Assembly: GCA_031411575.1 (NCBI GenBank)
Contig: JANOBJ010000324.1
Coordinates: forward strand, 1 to 25,903
Direction: 5' to 3'
Length of the DNA stretch: 25,903 nucleotides
Origin: JANOBJ01 sp031411575
Lineage (GTDB): Bacteria; Pseudomonadota; Gammaproteobacteria; Burkholderiales; Burkholderiaceae_C
A model generated the notes under the pieces. It saw only the letters and a list, made by a program, of their open reading frames with translations, had not been told where the DNA came from and made no database searches. This document shows, one piece after another, positions 1 through 7,670 of the stretch. Within the stretch, counting starts at the first letter, position 1. Every line of letters begins with the position of its first letter. Made by a program: the position numbers and the translations under genes.

Positions 1-300
1 TTCGTGGGGGGCACGCTCGCGTTTATCGGCGTGATCGGCGCTCAGGTTGTTCCCACGTATTTCGAGTACATGGCCGTGCAAAAAGCCGTGAACAAGGCCA
101 AGGACGGCGGCTCGGTGGTGGAAGTCCGCAACACTTTCGACAAGACAGCCCAGATCGACGACATTTCGTCCGTCAAGGGCAAGGATCTCGAAGTCGGCAA
201 GGAAGGCGACAAGGTGGTCGTGAAGTTCGCCTACACCCGCGAAATCCACCTGGGCGGCCCCGCGTGGCTGACCCTCAAGTACGCCGGACGTTCCAACTGA
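1..300 (+). CDS. DUF4845 family membrane protein, 5' truncated by the window
   Basis: The reading frame is already open at base 1 and ends in TGA at 298-300, so only about the last 99 codons are present. The visible part begins inside a hydrophobic stretch (FVGGTLAFIGVIGAQVVP), the remains of a single N-terminal transmembrane helix. A small hydrophilic domain rich in Lys, Asp and Val follows. Sequence and position directly before rnc match the DUF4845 proteins that sit between lepB and rnc in many betaproteobacteria (recalled family context). The molecular function of that family is unknown to me. The stop is followed after two bases by the rnc start, so the two are probably cotranscribed and translationally coupled. 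Confidence 0.82.
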   Translation, partial: FVGGTLAFIGVIGAQVVPTYFEYMAVQKAVNKAKDGGSVVEVRNTFDKTAQIDDISSVKGKDLEVGKEGDKVVVKFAYTREIHLGGPAWLTLKYAGRSN

Positions 301-302
301 GC

Positions 303-989
303 GTGAACGACGGCCTTCTGGCGCTGCAAAAGCGCCTGCAGCACGCCTTCGCCGACAGCGCCCTGCTGAACCGCGCGATCACGCACCGCAGTTTTTCCGC
401 AGATCACAACGAGCGCCTGGAGTTCCTGGGCGATTCAGTGCTCAACCTCGCCGTGGCCAGCCTGCTCTACAACCGCCTGCAGGCGCTGCCCGAAGGCGAC
501 CTGTCGCGCGTGCGTGCCAACCTGGTCAAACAGGACACCCTGCACCGGCTGGCGGTAGAACTGGGCCTGCCGGCGGTGATCCACCTGGGCGAGGGCGAAG
601 CCCGCTCCGGCGGCCAGAAGCGCCCGTCCATCCTGGCTGACGCACTGGAAGCCGTGATCGGCGCGGTCTACCTGGATGCCGGCTACGGCGCGGCCGAGGC
701 GCTGGTGCACCGCTTGTTCGAGGCGGTCGAGATCAACCCGCAGATGTCAGCGGCCGCCAAAGACCCGAAAACCGAGTTGCAGGAATGGCTGCAGGGGCGC
801 AAGATGAAGCTGCCGGCCTACCGCGTGGCCAGCACCCTGGGCGCGGCGCACAAACAGACCTTTGATGTGGAATGCGAAATCACCGAGCTGGGCGTCACCG
901 AACGCGGCATCGGTGGCTCGCGCCGCGCCGGTGAACAGGCTGCCGCCGCCGCCATGCTGATGAAACTGAAAACCATGCTACACCCATGA
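303..989 (+). CDS. rnc: Ribonuclease III
   Basis: RNase III cleaves double-stranded RNA, including rRNA precursors and structured mRNAs. From a GTG start at 303 the protein is 228 aa, the usual family length. The catalytic signature NERLEFLGDS is at residues 36-45, with the Glu and Asp residues that bind magnesium. A second acidic segment, DALEAVIGAVYLDAG, supplies the other metal ligands. The last 70 or so residues form a double-stranded RNA-binding domain (DPKTELQEWLQ onward). An in-frame GTG at 264 would add 13 residues lying inside the upstream gene. I prefer 303 because it directly follows the previous stop and gives a normal N-terminus. The 3' end overlaps era by ATGA (986-989). Confidence 0.96.
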   Translation: MNDGLLALQKRLQHAFADSALLNRAITHRSFSADHNERLEFLGDSVLNLAVASLLYNRLQALPEGDLSRVRANLVKQDTLHRLAVELGLPAVIHLGEGEARSGGQKRPSILADALEAVIGAVYLDAGYGAAEALVHRLFEAVEINPQMSAAAKDPKTELQEWLQGRKMKLPAYRVASTLGAAHKQTFDVECEITELGVTERGIGGSRRAGEQAAAAAMLMKLKTMLHP

Positions 990-2035
990 ACGCTACAAAA
1001 AAAGTAGCAAAGAATGACCCACTGGCAGGGACCTCAGCACCGAATGATGCTGAAAACCCGTCTGCGGAACCAGTTGCGGTCAGCGATGCTGGATCGCCCG
1101 TTGGATCGCCTGTCGGCGCGGGCGCCGGCCAGCGCTGCGGCCTGGTGGCGATCGTGGGCAAGCCCAATGTCGGCAAATCCACACTCTTGAATGCGCTGGT
1201 GGGTCAGAAGATCAGCATCACCTCGCGCAAGGCGCAGACCACGCGCCACCGCATCACCGGCATCTGTACGCGTGGCACGCCCGACGGCGGCGGCACGCAG
1301 TTTGTGTTTGTCGACACGCCCGGTTTCCAGACGCGGCACAACACCGCGCTCAACAAGTCGCTCAACAAGACCGTGCTCGGTGCGGTTGGCGATGTGGATC
1401 TGGTGCTGTTCGTGGTCGAGGCGGGCAGTTTCACGCCGGCCGACGCCCGGGTGCTGGCGCTGCTGAAACCCGGCATTCCCGCACTGTTGCTGGCCAACAA
1501 GCTCGACTCCGTGAACCGCCGCGCCGACGTGGCGCCGTGGCTTCAAGACATGCAAAAGCGCCACGCGTTTGCCGAATTTGTGCCGATGTCGGCCAAGAAC
1601 GCCAAGGACATCGAGCGCCTGTTTGGCATCTGCGAAAAATACCTGCCCGAGCAGCCGTGGATGTACGGCGAGGACGAACTCACCGACCGCAGCGAGAAAT
1701 TCCTGGCCAGCGAGATCGTGCGCGAAAAGCTGTTCCGCTTCACCGGCGACGAGCTGCCCTACACCTCGACCGTGGTGATCGACAAGTTTGACGAGGAAAA
1801 AGGCAAGACCGCCAACCGCATGATCCGCATCGCCGCCACCATCGTGGTCGAGCGCGACGGCCACAAAGCCATGGTGATCGGCGAAAAGGGCGAACGCCTC
1901 AAGCGCATCGGCACCGAGGCACGCCAGGAGCTGGAAAAGCTGATGGACGCCAAGGTGTTCATCGAGCTGTGGGTGAAGGTGCGGTCGGGGTGGGCGGATG
2001 ATGAGGCTCGGGTCAAGTCGTTTGGGTACGAGTGA
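986..2035 (+). CDS. era: GTPase Era, ribosome assembly factor
   Basis: Era is a GTPase that binds the 3' end of 16S rRNA and acts in 30S subunit maturation. All G motifs are visible: GKPNVGKS (residues 58-65), DTPG (110-113), NKLD (171-174) and SAK, followed by a C-terminal KH domain containing VIGEKGERLKRIG. At 349 aa the protein is longer than the roughly 300 aa usual for Era, because about 45 residues precede the GTPase core. That extension is low in complexity (SPVGSPVGAGAG), and its first residues are encoded by a 41-bp AT-rich repeat (992-1032) with a run of seven A. The ATG overlaps the rnc stop. A later start at GTG 1144 would leave almost nothing before the P-loop, so 986 is preferred. 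Confidence 0.96.
   Translation: MNATKKVAKNDPLAGTSAPNDAENPSAEPVAVSDAGSPVGSPVGAGAGQRCGLVAIVGKPNVGKSTLLNALVGQKISITSRKAQTTRHRITGICTRGTPDGGGTQFVFVDTPGFQTRHNTALNKSLNKTVLGAVGDVDLVLFVVEAGSFTPADARVLALLKPGIPALLLANKLDSVNRRADVAPWLQDMQKRHAFAEFVPMSAKNAKDIERLFGICEKYLPEQPWMYGEDELTDRSEKFLASEIVREKLFRFTGDELPYTSTVVIDKFDEEKGKTANRMIRIAATIVVERDGHKAMVIGEKGERLKRIGTEARQELEKLMDAKVFIELWVKVRSGWADDEARVKSFGYE
992..1032 (+). repeat. 41-bp AT-rich hairpin element, copy 1 (inside era)
   Basis: Left arm GCTAC, seven-base loop AAAAAAA and right arm GTAGC form a perfect 5-bp stem (992-1008). Five bases later comes ATGACC, and nine bases after that GGAC. The same spacing is seen at 9825-9865 and, on the other strand, at 4211-4251, 10731-10771 and 12813-12853. 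In era it encodes the residues right after Met-Asn. The function is unknown. Confidence 0.8.
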
Positions 2036-2301
2036 GGTGCTCGCCGTTCGGCCTGAGCTTGTCGAAGGCTTGAAGGGTCTGTTTCTCGGAGCGGGTTTCA
2101 GGTGATGCACCTCGCCTTCCCCCCGGTAGCACCGCATTCGGCGCGCAGCAACCCAATGAGGCTCCCCTCTTCCGCCCGGCGGGGCGCGAGAGGGGCGGGG
2201 GGGTGTGAGTGGGGAAAAAGCCCCCCTGCGGGAGCGCCAACCCATTCGCAAGCAAGCGCCACGGTGTCTGGACGCAGCGCGGCAGGGGAGCGCAGCCGTC
2301 C
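2036..2301 (+). repeat. era-recO spacer with REP-like sequence and GC-rich inverted repeats
   Basis: This 266-bp gap interrupts an otherwise tight operon and I see no gene in it. Bases 2044-2069 (CCGTTCGGCC, then TGAGCTTGTCGAAGGC) match a REP-like intergenic sequence that I recall as abundant in Comamonadaceae and relatives. An inverted repeat CCCCTCT/AGAGGGG lies at 2164-2170 and 2189-2195. A G-run at 2197-2203 and GGGG at 2211-2214 can pair with the C-run at 2221-2226. No T-run follows either hairpin, so I do not call a terminator. Confidence 0.55.
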
Positions 2302-3045
2302 ATGAAAAGAACCGCCGATGAACCCGCCTACGTTCTGCACCGCTACGACTGGAGCGAATCCAGCCTGATCCTCGAGGTGTTCACCCGCCACTACGGGCGC
2401 ATCGCGCTGGTGGCCAAGGGCGCCAAACGGCCGAGTTCCAACTTCCGGCCGATCCTGCTGCCGTTGCAGCCGCTGCAGGTCGCGTTCGGCGGTGATGCCG
2501 AGATTCGCACGCTGAAGGGCGCGGAATGGGTGGGCGGGCATGTCATGCCCACGGGCGACGCGCTGCTGTCGGGCTATTACCTCAACGAGCTGCTGCTCCG
2601 CCTGCTGGCGCGCGACGACCCGCACGAGGGGTTGTTTGATGCCTACGCCGCCGTGGTGCGGGTGATCGCCTCCGAGCATGGCGAGGTGCTGCAGGCTGCG
2701 CTGCGCACCTTTGAGCTGCTGCTGCTGCGCGAGATCGGCCTGCTGCCCACGCTGGACGCCCAGACCCTGACGCTGGCGCCGCTGGACGAGGCAGCCCGCT
2801 ACTGCCTGGTGCCCGAGGGCGGCTTGCGCGCGGCCAACGGGGGCGATCGCGCCACGCTGGCCGGCAGCCAGTGGTGCGCCTTGCAGGCGGCGCTGGACGA
2901 TCCGTCACCCTTCACGGCCACGCTGCGGGTGGCGTCCGGCATGACCTCCGAACTCAAGCACCAATTGCGCGCGCTGCTGCACTACCATTGCGGCGTGAAC
3001 ACGCTGCGAACGCGCCAAATGATGATGGATTTGCAAGCCCTATGA
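2302..3045 (+). CDS. recO: DNA repair protein RecO
   Basis: RecO works with RecR to load RecA on gapped DNA and promotes strand annealing in the RecF pathway. From ATG 2302 the protein is 247 aa, typical for the family. The N-terminal OB-fold is recognisable (AYVLHRYDWSESSLILEVFT, then GRIALVAKGAKRPSS). An all-helical C-terminal part with LREIGLLP and LRALLHYHCG follows. I see no four-cysteine zinc cluster, which is common for proteobacterial RecO. The frame stays open upstream to 2209, but those 31 codons would translate spacer repeats. ATG 2302 has GGGAG 11 bases upstream. The stop overlaps the pdxJ start by ATGA. Confidence 0.93.
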   Translation: MKRTADEPAYVLHRYDWSESSLILEVFTRHYGRIALVAKGAKRPSSNFRPILLPLQPLQVAFGGDAEIRTLKGAEWVGGHVMPTGDALLSGYYLNELLLRLLARDDPHEGLFDAYAAVVRVIASEHGEVLQAALRTFELLLLREIGLLPTLDAQTLTLAPLDEAARYCLVPEGGLRAANGGDRATLAGSQWCALQAALDDPSPFTATLRVASGMTSELKHQLRALLHYHCGVNTLRTRQMMMDLQAL

Positions 3046-3788
3046 ACGCGACAAAGCTCTCGGTCAACGTGAACAAGGTGGCGCTGGTGCGCAACACCCG
3101 GCACCTGGGCATTCCCAGCGTCACGCGTGCCGCCACGCTGTGCCTGCAGGCGGGCGCGCACGGCATCACGGTACACCCGCGGCCCGACGCGCGGCATATC
3201 CGCGCCAGCGACGTGCATGAACTGGCCGCGCTGCTCAAGGGCTGGCCGCAGGCTGAGTACAACATCGAAGGCAACCCGTTTCACAACCTCATGGCTTTTG
3301 TGCGCGAACTGCGACCGCACCAGGTGACCTTTGTGCCCGACAGCGAAGACCAGCCCACCAGCGACCACGGCTGGACGTTCCCGCAAGACGCCGAGCGGCT
3401 TCGGCCGCTAGTCGCCGAATGCCGCGCACTCGGCGTGCGCGTGAGCCTGTTCATGGACCCCGAGCCGGCCCAGATGGCGCTGGCCCAGGCTGCCGGCGCC
3501 GACCGCGTGGAGCTGTACACCGAGCCGTATGCCGCCGCGTGGGGCACCGCCGGCCAGGCCGCCCAGTTGCGGCGCTACACCGCGGCCGCGCAGGCCGCGC
3601 TGGACGCGGGCCTGGGTATCAACGCGGGCCACGACCTGAACCGCGAGAACCTCACCGACTTTTTGCGTGCGGTACCGGGGGTGAGCGAAGTCTCAATCGG
3701 CCATGCGCTCATTGCTGACGCGCTGGAGCTGGGCTATGCCGCTACGGTCAAAGACTATCTGCGCTGCATCGACGCGGCATCGGCCTGA
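3042..3788 (+). CDS. pdxJ: Pyridoxine 5'-phosphate synthase
   Basis: PdxJ condenses 1-deoxy-D-xylulose 5-phosphate with 3-amino-2-oxopropyl phosphate in the DXP-dependent vitamin B6 pathway. At 248 aa it has normal length for this TIM-barrel enzyme. Visible active-site signatures are the His-rich loop TVHPRPDARH, the Glu in NIEGNPF, VSLFMDP, ELYTEPYA and INAGHDLN near the end. The first strand reads VNVNKVALVRNTR instead of the VNIDHIATLRNAR form of E. coli. I recall this divergent subtype from Comamonadaceae. The ATG overlaps the recO stop and the TGA is followed directly by the acpS ATG, so recO, pdxJ and acpS are probably one translationally coupled unit. Confidence 0.95.
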   Translation: MNATKLSVNVNKVALVRNTRHLGIPSVTRAATLCLQAGAHGITVHPRPDARHIRASDVHELAALLKGWPQAEYNIEGNPFHNLMAFVRELRPHQVTFVPDSEDQPTSDHGWTFPQDAERLRPLVAECRALGVRVSLFMDPEPAQMALAQAAGADRVELYTEPYAAAWGTAGQAAQLRRYTAAAQAALDAGLGINAGHDLNRENLTDFLRAVPGVSEVSIGHALIADALELGYAATVKDYLRCIDAASA

Positions 3789-4181
3789 ATGATTTACGGC
3801 ATCGGCACGGACATTTGCGATGTGCGCCGCATCCGCGCCAGCCTGGACAAGCATGGCGAACGCTTCGCGCGCAAGATCCTGAGCGACGCCGAACTCGTCA
3901 CCTGGAAAGCCCGCAGCGCGCGCTGGCCCGAGCGGGGCATCCGTTATCTGGCGACGCGGTTTTCGGCCAAGGAAGCGTTCAGCAAGGCCATCGGCCTGGG
4001 GCTGCGCATGCCCATGACGTGGCGGCTGTGCGAGATCAACAACCTGTCCAGCGGCAAGCCCGTCATCGTGCTGCACGGCGGCTTGAAAACCTGGTTCGAA
4101 GCGCAGGGATTGAGCGCGCACGTCACGGTGACGGACGAGTCCGACTACGCCGCCAGCTTCGTGGTCGTGGAGCGGCCTTAA
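3789..4181 (+). CDS. acpS: Holo-[acyl-carrier-protein] synthase
   Basis: AcpS transfers 4'-phosphopantetheine from coenzyme A to the serine of acyl carrier protein, activating it for fatty-acid synthesis. The 130-aa length is typical. The N-terminal metal-binding motif GIGTDICDVRRI holds the conserved Asp. The second motif, RFSAKEAFSKAIG, carries the Glu and Lys of the active site. A C-terminal strand VTVTDESDYAASFVVVE completes the fold. The ATG begins immediately after the pdxJ stop, the classical pdxJ-acpS pairing. The following 85-bp gap to nagZ contains a 41-bp AT-rich element. Confidence 0.96.
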   Translation: MIYGIGTDICDVRRIRASLDKHGERFARKILSDAELVTWKARSARWPERGIRYLATRFSAKEAFSKAIGLGLRMPMTWRLCEINNLSSGKPVIVLHGGLKTWFEAQGLSAHVTVTDESDYAASFVVVERP

Positions 4182-4210
4182 GCGCTGTTTTGTAGCCAAA
4201 ACACCTTGTT

Positions 4211-4251
4211 GTCCGCACCCCCTGGTCATAGTTAGCTATAAAAATCATAGT
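4211..4251 (-). repeat. 41-bp AT-rich hairpin element, copy 2 (acpS-nagZ spacer)
   Basis: Read on the minus strand it has ACTAT, seven bases, ATAGC, five bases, ATGACC, nine bases and GGAC, exactly the spacing of the other copies. The first arm base is A instead of G, so the stem has one mismatch at its end. This is the only copy outside a coding sequence; its right end lies 15 bases before the nagZ start. Confidence 0.75.
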
Positions 4252-4266
4252 TTTGAAAGAAACCCG

Positions 4267-5325
4267 ATGCCCCATCCCGCTCCCCTGATCATTGACGTCG
4301 CCGGTCTCGATCTGACCGACGCTGACCGCCGCCGGCTGGCGCACCCGCTGGTGGGCGGTGTGATCCACTTTGCCCGCAACTGGGAAGACCGCGTGCAGCT
4401 GGCAGCGCTCAATGCCGAGATCAAGGCGATACGGCCCGACCTGGTGGTCTGTGTGGACCATGAAGGCGGCCGCGTGCAGCGCTTTCGCACCGATGGCTTT
4501 ACGCACCTGCCGCCGATGCGCGCCCTCGGCGAGCTGTGGCTGCGCCAGCCACTGGCAGCCACCAACGCCGCCACTGCGACCGGCTACGTGCTGGGCGCCG
4601 AGCTGCGCGCCAGTGGAGTGGATTTCAGTTTCACGCCGGTGCTCGATCTCGACTTTGGCGAAAGTAGCGTGATCGGCGACCGCGCCTTTGCGCGCGACCC
4701 GCGCGTGGTGAGCCTGTTGGCCAAAAGCCTGATGCACGGCCTGCTGCAGGCCGGCGTGGCCAACTGTGGCAAGCATTTTCCCGGCCACGGCTTTGTGAAG
4801 GCCGATTCGCACACCGACATCCCGGTGGACAAGCGCAGCCTGAAGGCCATCCTCGCCGACGATGCCGCGCCCTACGGCTGGCTCAACACCACGCTCACCA
4901 GCGTGATGCCGGCGCACGTGGTCTACCCCAAGGTGGATGCGCGGCCGGCCGGCTTTTCCAGCAAATGGCTGAACGACATCCTGCGCCACCAGCTCGGCTT
5001 TGGCGGTGCGATTTTCAGTGACGATTTGTCGATGGCCGGCGCGCGGCTGATTGATGGCCAGGAGGTCAGCTACACCCAGGCCGCCGCCACGGCGCTCAAC
5101 GCCGGCTGCGACATGGTGCTGCTGTGCAACCAGAGCGTGGACGGCGGCGAGGCGGTGGACGGATTGATTGACGGCCTGACCGAAGCACTCGTCAAGGGCC
5201 GCTGGCACCCGTCAGACGCCAGCGAGGCGCGCCGCCGGGCGCTGCTGCCCCTCGGCGAGCCGCCCGTATGGGACGATTTGATGGTCGAAGGCCGCTACAT
5301 GCACGCGCTGTCGCTGTTGCCCTGA
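4267..5325 (+). CDS. nagZ: Beta-N-acetylhexosaminidase NagZ (GH3), peptidoglycan recycling
   Basis: NagZ is the cytoplasmic family 3 glycoside hydrolase that removes GlcNAc from anhydro-muropeptides during cell-wall recycling. The 352-aa single-domain length fits NagZ rather than the longer GH3 beta-glucosidases. The key motifs are VCVDHEGGRVQRFR, the KHFPGHG stretch with a mobile His loop (ADSHTDIPVDKR), and FSDDLSM near residue 253, which holds the catalytic Asp nucleophile. GAAAG lies about eight bases before the ATG and can serve as a ribosome binding site. It is the last gene of the rnc-era-recO-pdxJ-acpS run, a common arrangement in betaproteobacteria. Confidence 0.95.
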   Translation: MPHPAPLIIDVAGLDLTDADRRRLAHPLVGGVIHFARNWEDRVQLAALNAEIKAIRPDLVVCVDHEGGRVQRFRTDGFTHLPPMRALGELWLRQPLAATNAATATGYVLGAELRASGVDFSFTPVLDLDFGESSVIGDRAFARDPRVVSLLAKSLMHGLLQAGVANCGKHFPGHGFVKADSHTDIPVDKRSLKAILADDAAPYGWLNTTLTSVMPAHVVYPKVDARPAGFSSKWLNDILRHQLGFGGAIFSDDLSMAGARLIDGQEVSYTQAAATALNAGCDMVLLCNQSVDGGEAVDGLIDGLTEALVKGRWHPSDASEARRRALLPLGEPPVWDDLMVEGRYMHALSLLP

Positions 5326-5373
5326 GGCATGGGCGCTGCTGCTGATCTGACGGCATGAACTTTCGGGGTTGAT

Positions 5374-6321
5374 ATGCACCACGACAAACCAGCGGTGGGT
5401 TTTGTGGGCTTGGGCGTCATGGGCGGGCCAATGGCCTCACACCTGGCGCGCGCCGGCTACCGCGTGGCGCTTCATGATGCGGCCGCTGGCGTGGCCGACC
5501 GGCTGGCCGCCGAATTGCCCGGTGCGCGAGCCTGCGCCACAGCGGCAGCCGCAGCGCGCGGCAGCGACATCGTCATCACCATGCTGCCCAACGGGCGCGT
5601 GGTGCGTGACGTGGTGCTGGGTGCCGGCGGGCTGGCCGAGGGCCTGGCACCGGGCGCCGTGTTACTCGACACCTCGTCGGCCGAACCGTGGATCACGCGC
5701 GAGACCGCGATGGCCCTCAAGGCGCAGGGCGTGGCCATGGTCGATGCGCCAGTCTCTGGCGCGGCCTGGGGCGCGCAGGCCGCCGAACTGGTGTTCATGG
5801 TGGGCGGCGCCCCGGCGGACGTGGCGCGCGTGCAGCCGCTGCTGGACGTGATGGGCAAACGCGTGTTTCACCTGGGCGGGGTCGGCGCGGGCCACACCAT
5901 GAAGTGCCTGAACAACCTGATCACGGCCATGACGCTCATCGCCACCGCCGAGGGGCTGGCCATCGGCACGCGCTGCGGGCTCGATCCGGCGGTGATGAAC
6001 GAGGTGCTCAATGCGTCCACAGGCGGCTCGTGGATCACGCGCAACCACATCCAGCAGCGCGTGTTGAGCCGCCGCTTTGATGATCCGTTCAAGCTGGAAC
6101 TGATGCTCAAGGACATCGGCATCGCGCTGGAGCTGGCGCGCGAGCAGGACATACCGGCGCCGCTCAGCGGCAGTGGGCAGCAGCTGTGGCAAGCCGCGCA
6201 CCAGGCGCAGGGGCCGGGTGTCAGCGTGAGCGAACTGGTGCGCTGGGTCGAAAAACTGACGAACACCGAGATTGCGACGCCCGCAACGCCGGACGCAGGG
6301 CTCGCTCCTCACGGCAATTGA
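5374..6321 (+). CDS. NAD(P)-dependent beta-hydroxyacid dehydrogenase (GarR/MmsB family)
   Basis: This 315-aa protein belongs to the family of 2-hydroxy-3-oxopropionate (tartronate semialdehyde) reductases and 3-hydroxyisobutyrate dehydrogenases. The N-terminal Rossmann motif GFVGLGVMGGPM lies near residues 9-20. The substrate-binding segment DAPVSGAAWGAQAAEL is typical of the family, and the catalytic lysine is visible in GHTMKCLNN (Lys177). A helical C-terminal domain follows, ending in GVSVSELVRWVEKL. The substrate cannot be chosen from sequence alone. No glyoxylate, glycerate or valine catabolism gene lies next to it. It is separated from nagZ by 48 bp with no obvious terminator. Confidence 0.87.
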   Translation: MHHDKPAVGFVGLGVMGGPMASHLARAGYRVALHDAAAGVADRLAAELPGARACATAAAAARGSDIVITMLPNGRVVRDVVLGAGGLAEGLAPGAVLLDTSSAEPWITRETAMALKAQGVAMVDAPVSGAAWGAQAAELVFMVGGAPADVARVQPLLDVMGKRVFHLGGVGAGHTMKCLNNLITAMTLIATAEGLAIGTRCGLDPAVMNEVLNASTGGSWITRNHIQQRVLSRRFDDPFKLELMLKDIGIALELAREQDIPAPLSGSGQQLWQAAHQAQGPGVSVSELVRWVEKLTNTEIATPATPDAGLAPHGN

Positions 6322-6351
6322 ACTTCGACCGACCAACCCCATCTACGCAGC

Positions 6352-6681
6352 ATGACGTCAAACCCCTCTTTCCCAGGCCGTGCCGCTGGCTGGCTGTTGC
6401 GGCTGGTGCTTGGCGTGGCGGGCGCAGTGCTCGCTGTGAGCTTGCTGGTGGCAGGCGTGCTGGTAGCGCTGTTTGTTGTGGTGCGGGCACTGCTGACGGG
6501 GCGCAAACCCGCGTTCATCGTGGCATTCAACCAATTTCGCCGCTCGCCGCTGGACGCCCGGCGGCCGTGGGCCGCGCCCGGTGTGAAGTCGGGCGAAGTG
6601 GTGGACGTGGAGGCGCGCGAGCTGGCCGAATCGCCCGTAATCCCTTCGCGATCACGAAAGGCTGACGCCGACCGGCTATAG
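6352..6681 (+). CDS. Small membrane protein of unknown function
   Basis: The predicted 109-aa protein has a strongly hydrophobic segment at about residues 13-47, rich in Leu, Val and Ala. It is long enough for one long or two short transmembrane helices. A polar, Arg-rich tail follows (FNQFRRSPLDARRPW, then GEVVDVEARELAES). I do not recognise a named family. The start lies 30 bp after the dehydrogenase stop, so the two may be cotranscribed. Its stop codon overlaps the stop of the convergent methyltransferase gene by six bases. Codon use resembles the neighbours, which supports a real gene, but no function can be assigned. Confidence 0.62.
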   Translation: MTSNPSFPGRAAGWLLRLVLGVAGAVLAVSLLVAGVLVALFVVVRALLTGRKPAFIVAFNQFRRSPLDARRPWAAPGVKSGEVVDVEARELAESPVIPSRSRKADADRL

Positions 6682-7629
6682 CCGTATGTCCTGGACTTGA
6701 TCAGGGTAGAGCGTTGACGTGATGTCCTCGAGGCGAACCGGCCAATCGAGGGTTGTTTCGCCAATTTTTCTGAACATGACCGCCGACGAGAGATAGCCGC
6801 CAGGGATATCTCCGAAGTGCGTGGCGGTGTGGCAATGCGCGGCAACGACATGACCGCGCTCGCCCAGTGCGGTCTGGATGATCTCAAACCCGGTCGCCTG
6901 ATTGAACAGCGCCGCCCATGCCGTGTCCGAAAAGCGCCAGAAATCCCATGGCGCGTCATGCACCGGCCAGCACTGGTGTGTCGTAAAGAGCCCGACCGCG
7001 CCGGTGTTCAGCGTCCTGTTCAGTTCGACGATGAACTTCCAGGGCATCAAAATGTGTTCAAGCACCGAAAATGCCGCCACCGCGTCGAAGCGTACCCCCT
7101 GAAACAGTCGCGATAGTTGGTGTGCGTCACCGACCACGTCAACGTTCTCGCCAGGCAGTACATCCAAGCCTACGTATTGCCAGCTTGGCGGTGCGACGCC
7201 GCGGCGCGTAATGCCTGAGCGGGCGCGGGAGCCGACCTCAAGATAGCGTCCATCGGCTTTGCCGGCGAGTTGCAGTCGGAACTTCTCCTCGAGCCAATGC
7301 GTTGATTCGGCCGGGGAGAGCCGCGTCAGCCCAGTCACCACCACCTGTTGCCCCAGATCGCCTTTGAAAATGAGCTCGGCTTGCAGCAAGTGATCATGCG
7401 GCTCATTGACGATGATTTGGGCATCAAAACGACACTTGGCGGCAAGATCTCCGTGCGCTGCCGCTACGTCCCCGCTCGGCAATTCAGGTGCCTGCAATGG
7501 ATACTCGCGCCCGCCTGGAAATCGCAAAGCCATCGACGTGATGGGAGCGTCGCGTCCAAACGCCCACCCGGTCAAACTGACCGCGCGCTTGAATATCGAA
7601 TACGTATCGATGCAACTGACGACTTCCAT
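6676..7629 (-). CDS. Class I SAM-dependent methyltransferase with extra N-terminal domain
   Basis: The C-terminal two thirds of this 317-aa protein carry a methyltransferase fold. The SAM-binding strand is YLEVGSRARSG (residues 129-139), the acidic end of the second strand is YVGLDV, and AFSVLEHI matches the motif typical of methyltransferase family 11. Residues 1 to about 110 (CIDTYSIFKRAVSLTGWAF and onward) look like a beta-rich domain I cannot name. The frame extends upstream to a TTG at 7674. I prefer ATG 7629 because AGGAG sits seven bases before it on the minus strand. It follows lysS after 41 bp and is probably read from the lysS promoter. The nearby glycan cluster makes a sugar or lipid substrate possible, but that is inference. 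Confidence 0.82.
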   Translation of the reverse strand: MEVVSCIDTYSIFKRAVSLTGWAFGRDAPITSMALRFPGGREYPLQAPELPSGDVAAAHGDLAAKCRFDAQIIVNEPHDHLLQAELIFKGDLGQQVVVTGLTRLSPAESTHWLEEKFRLQLAGKADGRYLEVGSRARSGITRRGVAPPSWQYVGLDVLPGENVDVVGDAHQLSRLFQGVRFDAVAAFSVLEHILMPWKFIVELNRTLNTGAVGLFTTHQCWPVHDAPWDFWRFSDTAWAALFNQATGFEIIQTALGERGHVVAAHCHTATHFGDIPGGYLSSAVMFRKIGETTLDWPVRLEDITSTLYPDQVQDIRL

Positions 7630-7670
7630 GGTGATCTCCTGGAAAGGCGAGGGCGCTTGCTGGTACGGCG

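Noticed and set aside
1034..2251. 405-codon antisense frame over era
   Set aside because: It mirrors era codon positions in GC-rich DNA, has a His/Arg-rich composition without any recognised domain, and runs into the spacer repeats.
4187..4202. GTTTTG-TAGC-CAAAAC hairpin after acpS as a rho-independent terminator
   Set aside because: The stem is only six weak base pairs and no T-run follows, so termination is not supported.
4123..5208. 361-codon antisense frame over nagZ
   Set aside because: The product lacks any known fold, and nagZ on the other strand has full-length catalytic motifs.
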